Of a stretch of 64,000 nt of DNA, positions 54,383 through 63,843 are shown in pieces. Both the position numbers and the translations under genes were made by a program. This stretch comes from Paenibacillus foliorum (GTDB lineage: Bacteria > Bacillota > Bacilli > Paenibacillales > NBRC-103111): positions 248,001-312,000 of the forward strand of contig NZ_WHOD01000128.1 in NCBI RefSeq assembly GCF_013141765.1. Reading direction: 5' to 3'. Positions within the stretch are counted from its first letter, which is position 1. The number at the start of each line of letters is the position of its first letter. The notes under the pieces were generated by a model that was given only the letters and a program-made list of their open reading frames with translations, made no database searches and had not been told where the DNA came from.

Positions 54383-55801
54383 CTATCCTTTGTCTTTTCT
54401 TCTAAGATGTACAGGAACGAATCCTCCCAGCTTTCTCGGTAGCATAATAAAAGCTCTTAGCATATCTTTAAATGTAATGGGTGATACAGGGGCTAAATAA
54501 GGCACCCCAAAAGACGTTAAGCCTGACAAATAAACAGTGAGCAGCAGCAAAGAAACCATGAAGCCGTACATACCAAGAGATGAAGCGAGTAACAGATTGA
54601 AGTATCTTAACACGCTTACAGTTCCCGAAAGGGTCTGGCTAATCAAGGTCGACCCTGCAACAATAGATATGGCAGCTACGACAACCATGGATGGCGAGGT
54701 TAGTCCGGCGCGTATCGCAGCATCCCCAATAATTAATCCCCCCACCACCGTTAGGGTTTGTCCAATCATCGATGGAAGCCGGTAACCCGCTTCTTTAAAG
54801 GTTTCCAGCAATAATAAAATGAGAAACATCTCCATAGGTGACGATAATGGTATGCCAAGCCGTGTCATAACAATGGTCGCTAATAAAGGAAACGGTATTT
54901 GGTCTTGATGAAATCCAGTCAGAGCAACAAAAAAGCTCGGTAAAAATATTGAAAAAATAAGACTGAATATACGTAAAAGACGTCCGAAGCTCGACGAGAT
55001 AAAATTAAAGTGCAAATCCTCCGGTGTCTTTAGCAGTAAAGATAAGGAAGCCGGAGCAATAATAGCCCCTGGAATCCCGTCCAATAGAATGACGAATCTT
55101 CCTTTCATCAAGCAGGAGACTATGAAATCAGCTCTGCCGGAGTAAGCCGTGAGTGGAAATATGCTATATGGTTTATCCGAAATAATTTCCTCCAGCTGCG
55201 TAGCGCTGGACAGATCCTCCAGCTTATGCTGTACCTTGGCCAGCTTCTCTCGGATGGTTTCCAGAATGGTTTCATCAAGCTTATCTACAAGAAACATCAG
55301 ACCTACCCTGGTTTGACTTTTTACTCCGATCTTATAGCTTTCCAGAGCCAGCATAGGAGTAGGCAATCTTTTGCGGATCAAGCCAACATTGGTATCGATA
55401 CTCTCGACTAAACCGTCTTTTGCTCCACGTATGGATACGTCGATATTGGTCTCTTCGGTATTACGATTGGGAATTTTTTCAATACTTAAGCTGAAAGCAG
55501 CATCCAGATGATTAATCCATATCATGACATGTCCGGTAAAAATCTTGGAGCTGTACTCGGAACCGGATGTTTCGTAGAGCATATTAATATCTTTAGCCTC
55601 GTTAATACTCTCAACACTTTCAAATGAAGTGAAGTTCCAGATGCGCATCAATGCTGGCAGAACCATATCGTTGATAAGTTTTACATCACAAAGCGTACTG
55701 CAATAAACCAAAGTCACCTCACAAGAATCAGCGAAGGGATGGCTATAGAAAATAACATCAGAGCAATCCTTAAACTCCTCTTGAAATGCATTAAGACTCA
55801 T
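54383..55801 (-). CDS. Spore germination protein, GerAA family
   Basis: The A subunit, 472 residues. A large N-terminal cytoplasmic domain is followed by about five C-terminal membrane segments. The family motifs GRFVILLDGIPGAIIAP and LGIPLSSPMEMFLILLLLETFKEAGYRLP are present. The gene overlaps the upstream GerAB-type gene by 11 bases. Confidence 0.96.
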   Translation of the reverse strand: MSLNAFQEEFKDCSDVIFYSHPFADSCEVTLVYCSTLCDVKLINDMVLPALMRIWNFTSFESVESINEAKDINMLYETSGSEYSSKIFTGHVMIWINHLDAAFSLSIEKIPNRNTEETNIDVSIRGAKDGLVESIDTNVGLIRKRLPTPMLALESYKIGVKSQTRVGLMFLVDKLDETILETIREKLAKVQHKLEDLSSATQLEEIISDKPYSIFPLTAYSGRADFIVSCLMKGRFVILLDGIPGAIIAPASLSLLLKTPEDLHFNFISSSFGRLLRIFSLIFSIFLPSFFVALTGFHQDQIPFPLLATIVMTRLGIPLSSPMEMFLILLLLETFKEAGYRLPSMIGQTLTVVGGLIIGDAAIRAGLTSPSMVVVAAISIVAGSTLISQTLSGTVSVLRYFNLLLASSLGMYGFMVSLLLLTVYLSGLTSFGVPYLAPVSPITFKDMLRAFIMLPRKLGGFVPVHLRRKDKG

Positions 55802-56885
55802 TGATCTTCTTCACCTCATCCCTTTTAGCAAATAGGACGAATAAGAATAGAACTAGAAGCATTCCGAGCAAGGTGTAAAATGTAATAGGAAAATAATAGG
55901 TTTTCATAACATAGAGAAAGGTAATATCTCCAATTTCGCTAACGAGTAAAATAGCCATTAGAAGGGCTATTAGAGACGAGACAAGCTTCTTCCATTTAGG
56001 AATCAACTCTCCTATCATATACATAGCTAGACTTATCCGGATGAAAGCACCACACACCCATTGATAAATGGACAAAAAGTCCACATGCTCGATATAATTT
56101 CCGATCTTAACCAATCTCCACTCTTCAAAAGCCGGATACCTTTGGATCTGAGCTTCAACAGGCCCGAATGCGGCGATAGAACCCATTACTGGTCCAATAG
56201 TCAATCCCGCCATCATCAAGCCTAGAATAACAACATGTCGTTTCTTAACCTTAGCTCTAATGTGCTGCTGCAAAAAAATTATATACATAACCTCGATAAA
56301 CCCCGTGCCCACAAAAAGAATGCCGTTTATAGCCTGGGACTTACCGTATTCAAACACTGGGAACAGCATCGCATAATCTTTGTGGGGATAGTTGGAAATC
56401 ATAACAAATTCGCCAAATATAATGACTAAAGGTAATAGTACAGCCGAACTGTAAGCTATAGCACGAATCCCTTGAAGCGATATGTAGTACGCCACTCCAA
56501 CAAGAATAATCGCAATCACGCTGGGTGGCGTTTCCGGTAAATAAGAGGAGCTCGTCCAAATCTTAAAGTCCTTTCCCGTAAACAGAGCTGAGGTAAACAG
56601 CGTCAGAGAAAGCACGACTGCAATACAGCCTGCCACCCATTTGCCATACTTTTCACGAAGCCATTCGATAATAGATCTATGCTGGGCACTCATCGTTTTT
56701 TGAATGATATAGGCTATCAAGAAGAACACGGGAACGAACAAAATGGATGCAAGGAGCACACTTATCCAAGCATCACGACCTGCCACCTCCATTAGAACCG
56801 GGATTACGATGACATGGTTCATCATGCCGATGGAAAGCATCAGAATGGTACATATTTGTAGAAAAGAAAAATGTTTAGGATTCAT
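55791..56885 (-). CDS. Spore germination permease, GerAB family
   Basis: The B subunit, about 364 residues with ten membrane segments, of the amino acid-polyamine transporter superfamily. It binds the germinant in known receptors. The ATG at 56885 (MNPKHFSFLQICTILML) has CAGGTGA eight bases upstream and is preferred over ATG codons up to 56942. It is the first gene of the operon, which gives the order B-A-C. Confidence 0.93.
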   Translation of the reverse strand: MNPKHFSFLQICTILMLSIGMMNHVIVIPVLMEVAGRDAWISVLLASILFVPVFFLIAYIIQKTMSAQHRSIIEWLREKYGKWVAGCIAVVLSLTLFTSALFTGKDFKIWTSSSYLPETPPSVIAIILVGVAYYISLQGIRAIAYSSAVLLPLVIIFGEFVMISNYPHKDYAMLFPVFEYGKSQAINGILFVGTGFIEVMYIIFLQQHIRAKVKKRHVVILGLMMAGLTIGPVMGSIAAFGPVEAQIQRYPAFEEWRLVKIGNYIEHVDFLSIYQWVCGAFIRISLAMYMIGELIPKWKKLVSSLIALLMAILLVSEIGDITFLYVMKTYYFPITFYTLLGMLLVLFLFVLFAKRDEVKKINES

Positions 56886-57113
56886 AAAAAAATTCACCTG
56901 CATCCCTGTTATTATGAATCCCATTATTGCCAACCCCTGCATATACTAAACTAAGGCATCCAGCTGCACCGTCCTTCCAGGTTAAGCTAGCTGCTTCACA
57001 GCGACAAAGCAATCCTGCGTTAATTCGAATTCTTGCATCCTCATCTCATTTTGGATTACAATGCATCTTAATCATACGAAAACCAATTTCAATTAACTGA
57101 ATTAATAACAAGC

Positions 57114-57386
57114 AATGACGGAAAGAGTACGCGGAAAAGGTTCATTACAGGGACGGAGTGCCACCGATTGAAAGCACCCGAACGAATTGTCCGCCGAAGT
57201 TCACTCCTGAGCTGGTCTCTGAATAATTGCCATTTCCCCGGCAGTTTTTAGGAGTACCCGTATTCCCGGCGTTAACGGGCTGAAAGTGAGAAAAGCATGC
57301 CTTCAATTCAACATACCGCTGAAGGTTGATTTTCTAATAAGGGTGGTACCACGGCTCCTCGTCCCTTGCGATGGAGTCTTTTTGCG
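57114..57386 (+). ncRNA. T-box leader of the DAHP synthase gene
   Basis: The T-box core GGGTGGTACCACGG (57341-57354) is followed by a terminator stem (CTCC/GGAG) and TTTTT at 57378-57384. An AGTA element follows the leader start. The specifier is likely TTC (57200-57202) by alignment with the consensus pattern NNN-A-CYYY-GAG, so uncharged tRNA-Phe would be sensed; TGG at about 57212 (Trp) is an alternative. T-boxes lift termination when the tRNA is uncharged. Confidence 0.9.
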
Positions 57387-57424
57387 TTTTCCAACATTCA
57401 CTTACATGAAGGAGCTGAATTGGT

Positions 57425-58333
57425 ATGAGTCAATTACACGCTGTGCAATTAAGAGAACGATTAGATGAGATCAATCTGCAATTAAAGGACTTATTATCAG
57501 AAAAAGCTCTGATCACTCAAGAAATCGGAGAGAATCACCTGCTGGTCAGCCGGAAAAGGCAAAGGGAAGATACCATCGTTACTATTGGGGATATTGCGGT
57601 TGGAGGCGGAAAGCAGATGATGGTCGCGGGACCTTGTTCAGTTGAAAGCTATGAGCAAGTCCGACAAGTCGCAGCGGCCTTGAAGCAGGAGGGAATTACA
57701 GTAATGCGCGGAGGTGCATTTAAACCAAGGACTTCTCCGTATGATTTTCAGGGCTTAGGAATAGATGGCTTGAAAATTTTGAAAGAGGTAGCCACTGAGT
57801 TTGGCCTTAAGACCATCAGTGAAATCGTGGACCCTGCGCATATTGAGCTAGCCTGCGAATATATAGACGTGATTCAAATTGGAGCCAGAAATATGCAAAA
57901 CTTCGAGCTGCTGAAGGCAGCAGGTGAAGTACGGACACCTATCCTGCTGAAACGGGGTATTGCCGCTACTATTGACGAGTTCCTTCATGCAGCAGAATAT
58001 ATTCTATCCCGAGGCAATAAACAGGTGATGCTGATCGAACGAGGAATTCGCACATACGAGAATGCGACGCGCAACACACTGGATATATCCGCTGTTCCGA
58101 TACTGAAGCAGGAGAGTCATCTGCCGGTGCTTGTAGATGTCACGCATTCAACAGGCCGCAAAGCAATCTTCGCTCCTTGTGCGAAGGCTGCCTTGGCCGC
58201 TGGGGCTGACGGCATCATGGTCGAGGTGCATCCCAACCCTGCTGCCGCCCTGTCCGATGCGGCCCAGCAGCTTAACATTGAAGAGTTCAATCGCTTCTAC
58301 TCGGAAGTAAAGCAATCCGGATTATTAAGATAA
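57425..58333 (+). CDS. aroA: 3-deoxy-7-phosphoheptulonate synthase with shortened chorismate mutase domain
   Basis: The first enzyme of the shikimate pathway, making DAHP from phosphoenolpyruvate and erythrose 4-phosphate. The 302-residue protein has the complete class I beta DAHP synthase domain (GPCSVESYEQV, GGAFKPRTSPYDFQGLG, IQIGARNMQNFELL, DVTHSTGR). B. subtilis AroA is about 358 residues with an N-terminal chorismate-mutase domain of some 90. Here only its first helix (LRERLDEINLQLKDLLSEK) survives and is joined directly to the linker LLVSRKRQREDTI; about 55 residues are missing. AAGGAG precedes the ATG. The T-box leader controls it by aromatic amino acid supply. Feedback control by prephenate may be altered. 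Confidence 0.93.
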   Translation: MSQLHAVQLRERLDEINLQLKDLLSEKALITQEIGENHLLVSRKRQREDTIVTIGDIAVGGGKQMMVAGPCSVESYEQVRQVAAALKQEGITVMRGGAFKPRTSPYDFQGLGIDGLKILKEVATEFGLKTISEIVDPAHIELACEYIDVIQIGARNMQNFELLKAAGEVRTPILLKRGIAATIDEFLHAAEYILSRGNKQVMLIERGIRTYENATRNTLDISAVPILKQESHLPVLVDVTHSTGRKAIFAPCAKAALAAGADGIMVEVHPNPAAALSDAAQQLNIEEFNRFYSEVKQSGLLR

Positions 58334-58346
58334 TCCGCTAAGCATT

Positions 58347-58392
58347 GAATCGGAGTCTGGTGAATAGACCAGCTCCGATTCTCTTAATTTTC
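58347..58392 (+). terminator. Terminator of the aroA gene
   Basis: GAATCGGAG and CTCCGATTC with an inner CTGGT/ACCAG form a long stem, followed by TCTTAATTTT. Confidence 0.85.
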
Positions 58393-58396
58393 TCAC

Positions 58397-59734
58397 CTAA
58401 TGTAAGAGCGTAAGGATACCTATTCCAATTGCAGACACAATGAGTAAATATAGACCGTTATCCCTGATTCCAACTTGCATACTCGTCCTTTTCACCAAGG
58501 TGCTAACCAATAGGTTTATTGGGTTGACTGGACTCAATATAGAGGAGGCGGACCAAGCCAGCATCAGCACCATGGCTAGAATTTCTTTGGATGTCCCTAA
58601 CATGACGGGATCCATTTGTGTCGCAAGGACGGTGACTATAACGACTTGATGAATCCCCACAAAGGTAATACAAACCATCGTAATCATAATAAATAGGGCG
58701 AATAGCAGGAAAGAAGTTTGCGATAATTGATTCATAAAAATAGTTATCCCTTGGCCAAAGCTTGATCCTTTGAGCGATTGTCCGAAGAAACCAGCACTGA
58801 TATACATAATAATTTCATTATTCATGACAGGTACGGCCTTATCCCGATATTCGATAATTTGATGCTTGAATAACCCCCACTGCTTCGAGAACATACACCA
58901 GAGCAACGGAAAAATAAGAGCCAGAAGACTAACTAATACGAGCATGGACCAATGTGTCGCGTATTCAGCAGCAATAGTAATTAGCATCAGCATAATGATT
59001 ACAATCGGAAGCAGCTTCATCCTTTTACGGTGGTCAGAAGTAATGGCTCCACTTTCATCATTATTTAATTCAATTTCAAGCATATTCTTTTTTGCCCAAA
59101 GCCCGAACATCACATTTCCGATAAGTAAAAATAACACGGCTATTCCAAATCCATAGGTCATATAACTCCCAATAGATACATGCAGATACAGTAATACTAC
59201 TCCCACCGCAGCATAATAAGGGGACCATAAAATGGTTGTGGAAAATCCGACAAGGTAGGCTTTGGACAAAAATGTAGCATTTAACCGTAAGTCCTTGAGC
59301 AGGTCATGGACAATGCGGATGGAGCCTAGATTAAGTATGGGACCGAGAAAGAAAAGCACCATGGTAATTCCTGCAAACATTTTTCCCGGTTTATTCTGAT
59401 ATCTTTTTAAGTAAATCAAAATTGAATCAAAAAAACCGCCCATTTTAAATGGAATGGATAATAACGGAACTAAGACTAGAAGTGTTAATAATGGGATGTT
59501 CGATGTGATTCCTTGCGCCATAGCATCCAGTCCTTGCCCCTTTAACCCAGTTAATACGGCACCGGCTATAAACATAAGGATGCTGAATATACGGGGAACC
59601 GTTCTAGCCAATGTGATACTTCCTATAAAAGCAACGCTTGCACAAACAGCCAATATATAGAGTAACCACTCCGATTGAACAAAATATTGAATTAAGAACA
59701 GCATACACATCGCCAATATCAGATAGCTTCTCAT
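58397..59734 (-). CDS. Polytopic membrane transporter of unknown substrate
   Basis: An integral membrane protein of about 445 residues with around 12 hydrophobic segments. Paired half-membrane motifs (LNLGSIRIVHDLL and SPVNPINLLVSTL) resemble the reentrant loops of the ion transporter superfamily, as in CitMHS- or DUF401-type proteins. AGAGGTGG fits ATG 59734; nearby ATG and GTG codons are less well spaced. It converges with aroA and is a single gene. The substrate cannot be named. Confidence 0.75.
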   Translation of the reverse strand: MRSYLILAMCMLFLIQYFVQSEWLLYILAVCASVAFIGSITLARTVPRIFSILMFIAGAVLTGLKGQGLDAMAQGITSNIPLLTLLVLVPLLSIPFKMGGFFDSILIYLKRYQNKPGKMFAGITMVLFFLGPILNLGSIRIVHDLLKDLRLNATFLSKAYLVGFSTTILWSPYYAAVGVVLLYLHVSIGSYMTYGFGIAVLFLLIGNVMFGLWAKKNMLEIELNNDESGAITSDHRKRMKLLPIVIIMLMLITIAAEYATHWSMLVLVSLLALIFPLLWCMFSKQWGLFKHQIIEYRDKAVPVMNNEIIMYISAGFFGQSLKGSSFGQGITIFMNQLSQTSFLLFALFIMITMVCITFVGIHQVVIVTVLATQMDPVMLGTSKEILAMVLMLAWSASSILSPVNPINLLVSTLVKRTSMQVGIRDNGLYLLIVSAIGIGILTLLH

Positions 59735-59806
59735 CATGTCCACCTCTAAGCAGTTTTCAAATAATCATAAATTAAAATTGGCATATTGTATACCATTTTT
59801 ATGTAA

Positions 59807-59853
59807 TAAAAGCTCAACCTATACCGTTTACCGGCTTAAGGTTGAGCTTTTTC
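59807..59853 (-). terminator. Terminator of the sialidase-fold gene
   Basis: AAAAGCTCAACCT and AGGTTGAGCTTTT form a perfect 13-bp stem with flanking A and T runs, so it can work in both directions. Confidence 0.87.
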
Positions 59854-59970
59854 AGTAAGCTGACTGTATTTCCCTGTTCCACATTACACTAAGAGCTGTG
59901 ATATTCACTAGGCTATATCCAGACATCCTGACTACGCTTACGGACTTTGGAAATCATTTGCGCCAGCTCA

Positions 59971-61440
59971 TCACGTTCCAGCCGCTCCTGTAAGGGTTTC
60001 CCGAAACGCTTCTATCCTATGGAAGGTCATATAATTCGCATTATGATAGTTGTAAGCCCCATTAATAGCCGTTCTAGAAGCAACTAAAATAGCGTCTCCG
60101 TCAAAAAACCAATCCACGTACTGGAACCCTACCTTCGTATTATCCTCTGTCCACCCGTTATGCTCATAGTCCAGAATATCCCGAATAGTGTCCCATTCCT
60201 CCAATTTGTCCGAAGCGACCAATGTAAGTATGTTTCGCTGATGAATATTCGAAGAAGTAACACGGTTCACGAGCGACCAATAGCGCTTACTCACAGGATC
60301 GAATTGAATCGTGAATTTGGACATATTTCCTTCAAATCGGATAACTTGACGGAACGAAAGCGAAGCCCCGGGATTTTCCTTATCTACGTTTAGCATAATG
60401 GCTCTGCCGTAATCAGGCGTTCCTCCCTTCGTATTATATCTTAATATGTTCACAAGCCCGCCTTCCGGCGTGATCACTACATTTCCTTCCAGCACCCCCG
60501 GAGCGTCTCCGCCGTGTACGGTTCCAGGCCAGCTGCTGTCATAGGGTATGAACGGCGACGCCGTCCAGCTGGCGGGATCGAGCAAATCCGCATCCTCCGG
60601 TGCGGATACTACGCCGGCTTTATGGCCGCGTAATGTCCAGGAGCCATGCTCCACGGCAGTCCAAATGCGCCCGTTATGAACGATTACCGGCATGGGAGCC
60701 TTATGCGGACCGCCGTTCTCGCGGGATCCGCCCGGCAAAATGGTGCACGGGGAGCTCCATGACTCCCCTCCGTCATCTGAACCGCCGATCATCAGCTCCC
60801 CATATTCGGTGCTGGTGGCTATCATGAACAAGCGCTCGCCGTGAACAAACAATTTGCCCCAGAAGCACGGATACAGATAGGTTACGAACCGCCAAGTGTT
60901 CCCCTCATCCTCCGAACGGAAGATAACGCTCAGGTTCTGTCCTCCTAATCCCCAGTACACATCATGAGAAGCCAGAAGCCGCCCATCGGGGAGCCGGACA
61001 ATTGAGGGGCTTGCAGGAGACCGACCTGAGAAATTATATGTATAATCATCTGGATGGATGTAATTGATCACCGTGCCTGGGACGACCCCCGGCATTGCCA
61101 ATCTTATCGGGCTATCTGCTGCGATTCGACCAGTTCCGCTCTCAACGGCAATTAATCGAATTTCATAATCGCAGCCGTTTTCGAGGGATGTTATCGTAAA
61201 GGAGCCTTCCAGAACTTCCACAACAAGAACGCTTTTTTCACTGCTGTTCCTTTTGTTGTACTCAACTCGGTACTCCAGACTGGATGCAGCAACATCCCCT
61301 GAATGCAACCAGTCGATTAGAACACAGCCGTCACCGGGTGCCAGACGGGTGATATGCAGCTCCCAGCCTGACTCATGTACGCCTAATGCCGTCGTAAACA
61401 GCTCATTTTGATCCTTGATGCCCCATGGTTTCGTGTTCAT
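59971..61440 (-). CDS. Sialidase-fold (BNR repeat) protein without signal peptide
   Basis: A 489-residue protein. A fibronectin type III-like domain (about residues 25-120) is followed by a six-bladed propeller with two Asp-box motifs, SEDEGNTW and SDDGGESW, and conserved RLPDGRLLASHD. This is the exo-alpha-sialidase fold. There is no signal peptide, so it would act on imported oligosaccharides or is not a sialidase. AGGAG precedes the ATG. It follows a sugar ABC importer in the same direction, which suggests that the importer supplies its substrate. The catalytic Arg triad and Tyr-Glu pair could not be confirmed by eye. Confidence 0.83.
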   Translation of the reverse strand: MNTKPWGIKDQNELFTTALGVHESGWELHITRLAPGDGCVLIDWLHSGDVAASSLEYRVEYNKRNSSEKSVLVVEVLEGSFTITSLENGCDYEIRLIAVESGTGRIAADSPIRLAMPGVVPGTVINYIHPDDYTYNFSGRSPASPSIVRLPDGRLLASHDVYWGLGGQNLSVIFRSEDEGNTWRFVTYLYPCFWGKLFVHGERLFMIATSTEYGELMIGGSDDGGESWSSPCTILPGGSRENGGPHKAPMPVIVHNGRIWTAVEHGSWTLRGHKAGVVSAPEDADLLDPASWTASPFIPYDSSWPGTVHGGDAPGVLEGNVVITPEGGLVNILRYNTKGGTPDYGRAIMLNVDKENPGASLSFRQVIRFEGNMSKFTIQFDPVSKRYWSLVNRVTSSNIHQRNILTLVASDKLEEWDTIRDILDYEHNGWTEDNTKVGFQYVDWFFDGDAILVASRTAINGAYNYHNANYMTFHRIEAFRETLTGAAGT

Positions 61441-61488
61441 ATCATTCTCCTGACTATAGATTGCAGCACTGCAGGCTGCGTTCTTTAT

Positions 61489-62868
61489 TTATTTTTTTCC
61501 CGCATCAATCGCCTTTTGTTCTTCTACCCATTTATTTACTTTGTCCTGGGTTTGCGCCAGCTCCGTGTCGAGATTGTACTTCTGTCCGTGAATCGCTCTC
61601 GAAATAATGTCACCCATCCATGGACGAATCGTGGAGAACATAATAGGCGGGAACAGCACATTTTTCGTATCTTTCACAACAGCCAATAGCTGCTCTGCGT
61701 AAGGATCTTCTTCTTTCTTCACCCAATCGGCGCTTTTCCAGGAAGGCAGCTCCTTATAGTTGTCATACATGAATTTCTGCCCCTCCGGACCTGTCATATA
61801 TTTCAGCACCTGCCAAGCGGCCTCCGGGTTTTTGCTTTGCTTGGCCATTGCCGTGACACGGGCCGTACCGAAGGAGGTTTTGTCGTTCTTGTCGCGAATC
61901 CCCTTGGTCATCACATACCGTTTTTCCAGTTTATTTTTCAGTACCTCATCCATATTACCGCACCATAGACACATCGCGACGTTATTGTCGGCTTTACCCC
62001 AATTCTCAAAACCCCGGCCAATTTCATAACCCGGCGGCAAGTAAGGATTAATGTCGATTAACGTTTGAAGACTCTTCTTAATCTCAGGAGTATTGAAATT
62101 CAGTTTACTATTGCCAAAATTTTTCCAATCAATAGTGCCGAACTGTACGCCCTGACCACCGGAAAAATAATCAAGCATCATGTGGCTTGTTTTTCTTGGA
62201 TCATAAAACAGCCCGTACGACTGCTTTCCAGTTTTCGGATTAATGCCTGTAAGCTTTTTCGCTTTCTCGATAAGTTCATCCGCTGTAGGCTTTTCACTTA
62301 ATGGCTGTACACCGAATTCTTCGAAGATCTGTTTGTCATAAACGATCGTATTCGTCAGTATTCCACCCGGCATCGCCATCACTTTGCCGTCCCCTTCATT
62401 GGTCAAACGCTCCTTATCCGTCCACAGCGCGTCCACAAAGTTTTGCTTCCAGTTATCCCGTGCCAAATAATCGTCAAGCGGCATCAGGAAGCCTTGGTTG
62501 TAAAAGTCAATGGACGCATCCAAAAATACAACGTCAACACTATTGCTAAGCAGCAGAGCTTGCCATTTCGCTTTCCTGTCATCCGCCGGGACCTCGCTGT
62601 ATTCGAGAGTTAATTTTGGATGCTTGGCGAGAAAAGGCTCGAACAACGCCTTGATTCCTTTAGCCGGTTTACCTGTTGCAGGGTTAATCCCATCATCTAC
62701 AGGGAAACTGAATACAGCTACCTTAACAACACCGGCAAGTTCTTTGGATGCGCTTCCATCGTTAGCATTATTTTGAGTTCCTTCGTTCCCTCCCCCGCAT
62801 GCTGTCAAAAACAACAGGACCGTACAAATGGTTACGCTCAACAAAAGCTTTAGTTTAGATAGCTTCAC
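61489..62868 (-). CDS. Extracellular sugar-binding lipoprotein
   Basis: A family 1 binding protein of 459 residues with a lipobox (FLTACGG, Cys24). The start is a GTG with AGGGAGG eight bases upstream. It follows the two permease genes, in the order permease-permease-binding protein-hydrolase. Its likely ligand is an oligosaccharide processed by the sialidase-fold protein. Confidence 0.92.
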   Translation of the reverse strand: MKLSKLKLLLSVTICTVLLFLTACGGGNEGTQNNANDGSASKELAGVVKVAVFSFPVDDGINPATGKPAKGIKALFEPFLAKHPKLTLEYSEVPADDRKAKWQALLLSNSVDVVFLDASIDFYNQGFLMPLDDYLARDNWKQNFVDALWTDKERLTNEGDGKVMAMPGGILTNTIVYDKQIFEEFGVQPLSEKPTADELIEKAKKLTGINPKTGKQSYGLFYDPRKTSHMMLDYFSGGQGVQFGTIDWKNFGNSKLNFNTPEIKKSLQTLIDINPYLPPGYEIGRGFENWGKADNNVAMCLWCGNMDEVLKNKLEKRYVMTKGIRDKNDKTSFGTARVTAMAKQSKNPEAAWQVLKYMTGPEGQKFMYDNYKELPSWKSADWVKKEEDPYAEQLLAVVKDTKNVLFPPIMFSTIRPWMGDIISRAIHGQKYNLDTELAQTQDKVNKWVEEQKAIDAGKK

Positions 62869-62940
62869 TTTTTTGACCTCCCTAGAGTTTTCGTGAGAAA
62901 ACTTGCATCGTGAGCATGATCCTTATCATTAACAACTTAT

Positions 62941-63828
62941 TTATTGCTTGATTCCTGAATGGGCGATGCTCTGAATGATGTACCTCTGGAAAAATAAATA
63001 AACGATCAGCACCGGAATGACGGACATAACCGTAGCCGCCATATTCATTCCCGGAGGCGCTTCCCCACTTGCCGTACGTGATTTCAGCATCGCAATGCCG
63101 AGTTGAATCGTATACTTCGCAGGATCGTTCAGCATAATTAGCGGGAACAGGAAGCTGTTCCACACATTCAAGAACGTCAGAATGATTAATGTAGCAACAA
63201 TAGGCATGCTTAAAACGAAATAAATTTTGGAAAAGCATTGGAATTCATTTGCGCCATCGATAATCGCGGCTTCTCTTAATTCAGCCGGAACCCCATCCAT
63301 AAATTGCTTAGTCAGAAACGTTCCAAATACATAGGAGATGGCCGGTAAATAGAAAGCCCAATATGAATTAAGAAGCTGAAGTTGCTTAAACAGCATAAAC
63401 AAGGGAATGAGTGTTGCCTCGCCCGGAATCATTAGTGTGGCCAGCACCAACAATAAAATGATTTTCCCGCCCTTCACATTCAGCTTCGATAAGGCGTATC
63501 CTGCCAATAATGCGGAAAATGTACTAATGAAAATGACCCCGCCAGCTACCATAAACGTATTTAAATACAACTGCATCATTTTCGTATTGGCGATAGCCAT
63601 TTTAAAGTTATCTAGACCGATATTCTCCGGTACCAGCTTAAACGGGAATGGAAATTCAAACACTGCATCCTTATCCAAGCTGATCGAGAGCATGACGATA
63701 AAAGGTACGATGATGAGTATTCCACCTGCCAGCAATAGAGCTATAACGAACGTATTTCGAACAAAATCAGATTTTCTTCTCGACTGAATGCTTATTTTGA
63801 CCTGTGATACGGCAGTAATCTCTGACAT
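62941..63828 (-). CDS. Carbohydrate ABC importer permease (MalG-like)
   Basis: A permease of about 295 residues with six segments and the EAA loop REAAIIDGANEFQCFSKIYF. GGAG fits the ATG at 63828; a TTG three codons earlier is part of the spacer. It starts 15 bases after the stop codon of the partner permease. Confidence 0.92.
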   Translation of the reverse strand: MSEITAVSQVKISIQSRRKSDFVRNTFVIALLLAGGILIIVPFIVMLSISLDKDAVFEFPFPFKLVPENIGLDNFKMAIANTKMMQLYLNTFMVAGGVIFISTFSALLAGYALSKLNVKGGKIILLLVLATLMIPGEATLIPLFMLFKQLQLLNSYWAFYLPAISYVFGTFLTKQFMDGVPAELREAAIIDGANEFQCFSKIYFVLSMPIVATLIILTFLNVWNSFLFPLIMLNDPAKYTIQLGIAMLKSRTASGEAPPGMNMAATVMSVIPVLIVYLFFQRYIIQSIAHSGIKQ

Positions 63829-63843
63829 ACGCTTCAACTCCGG

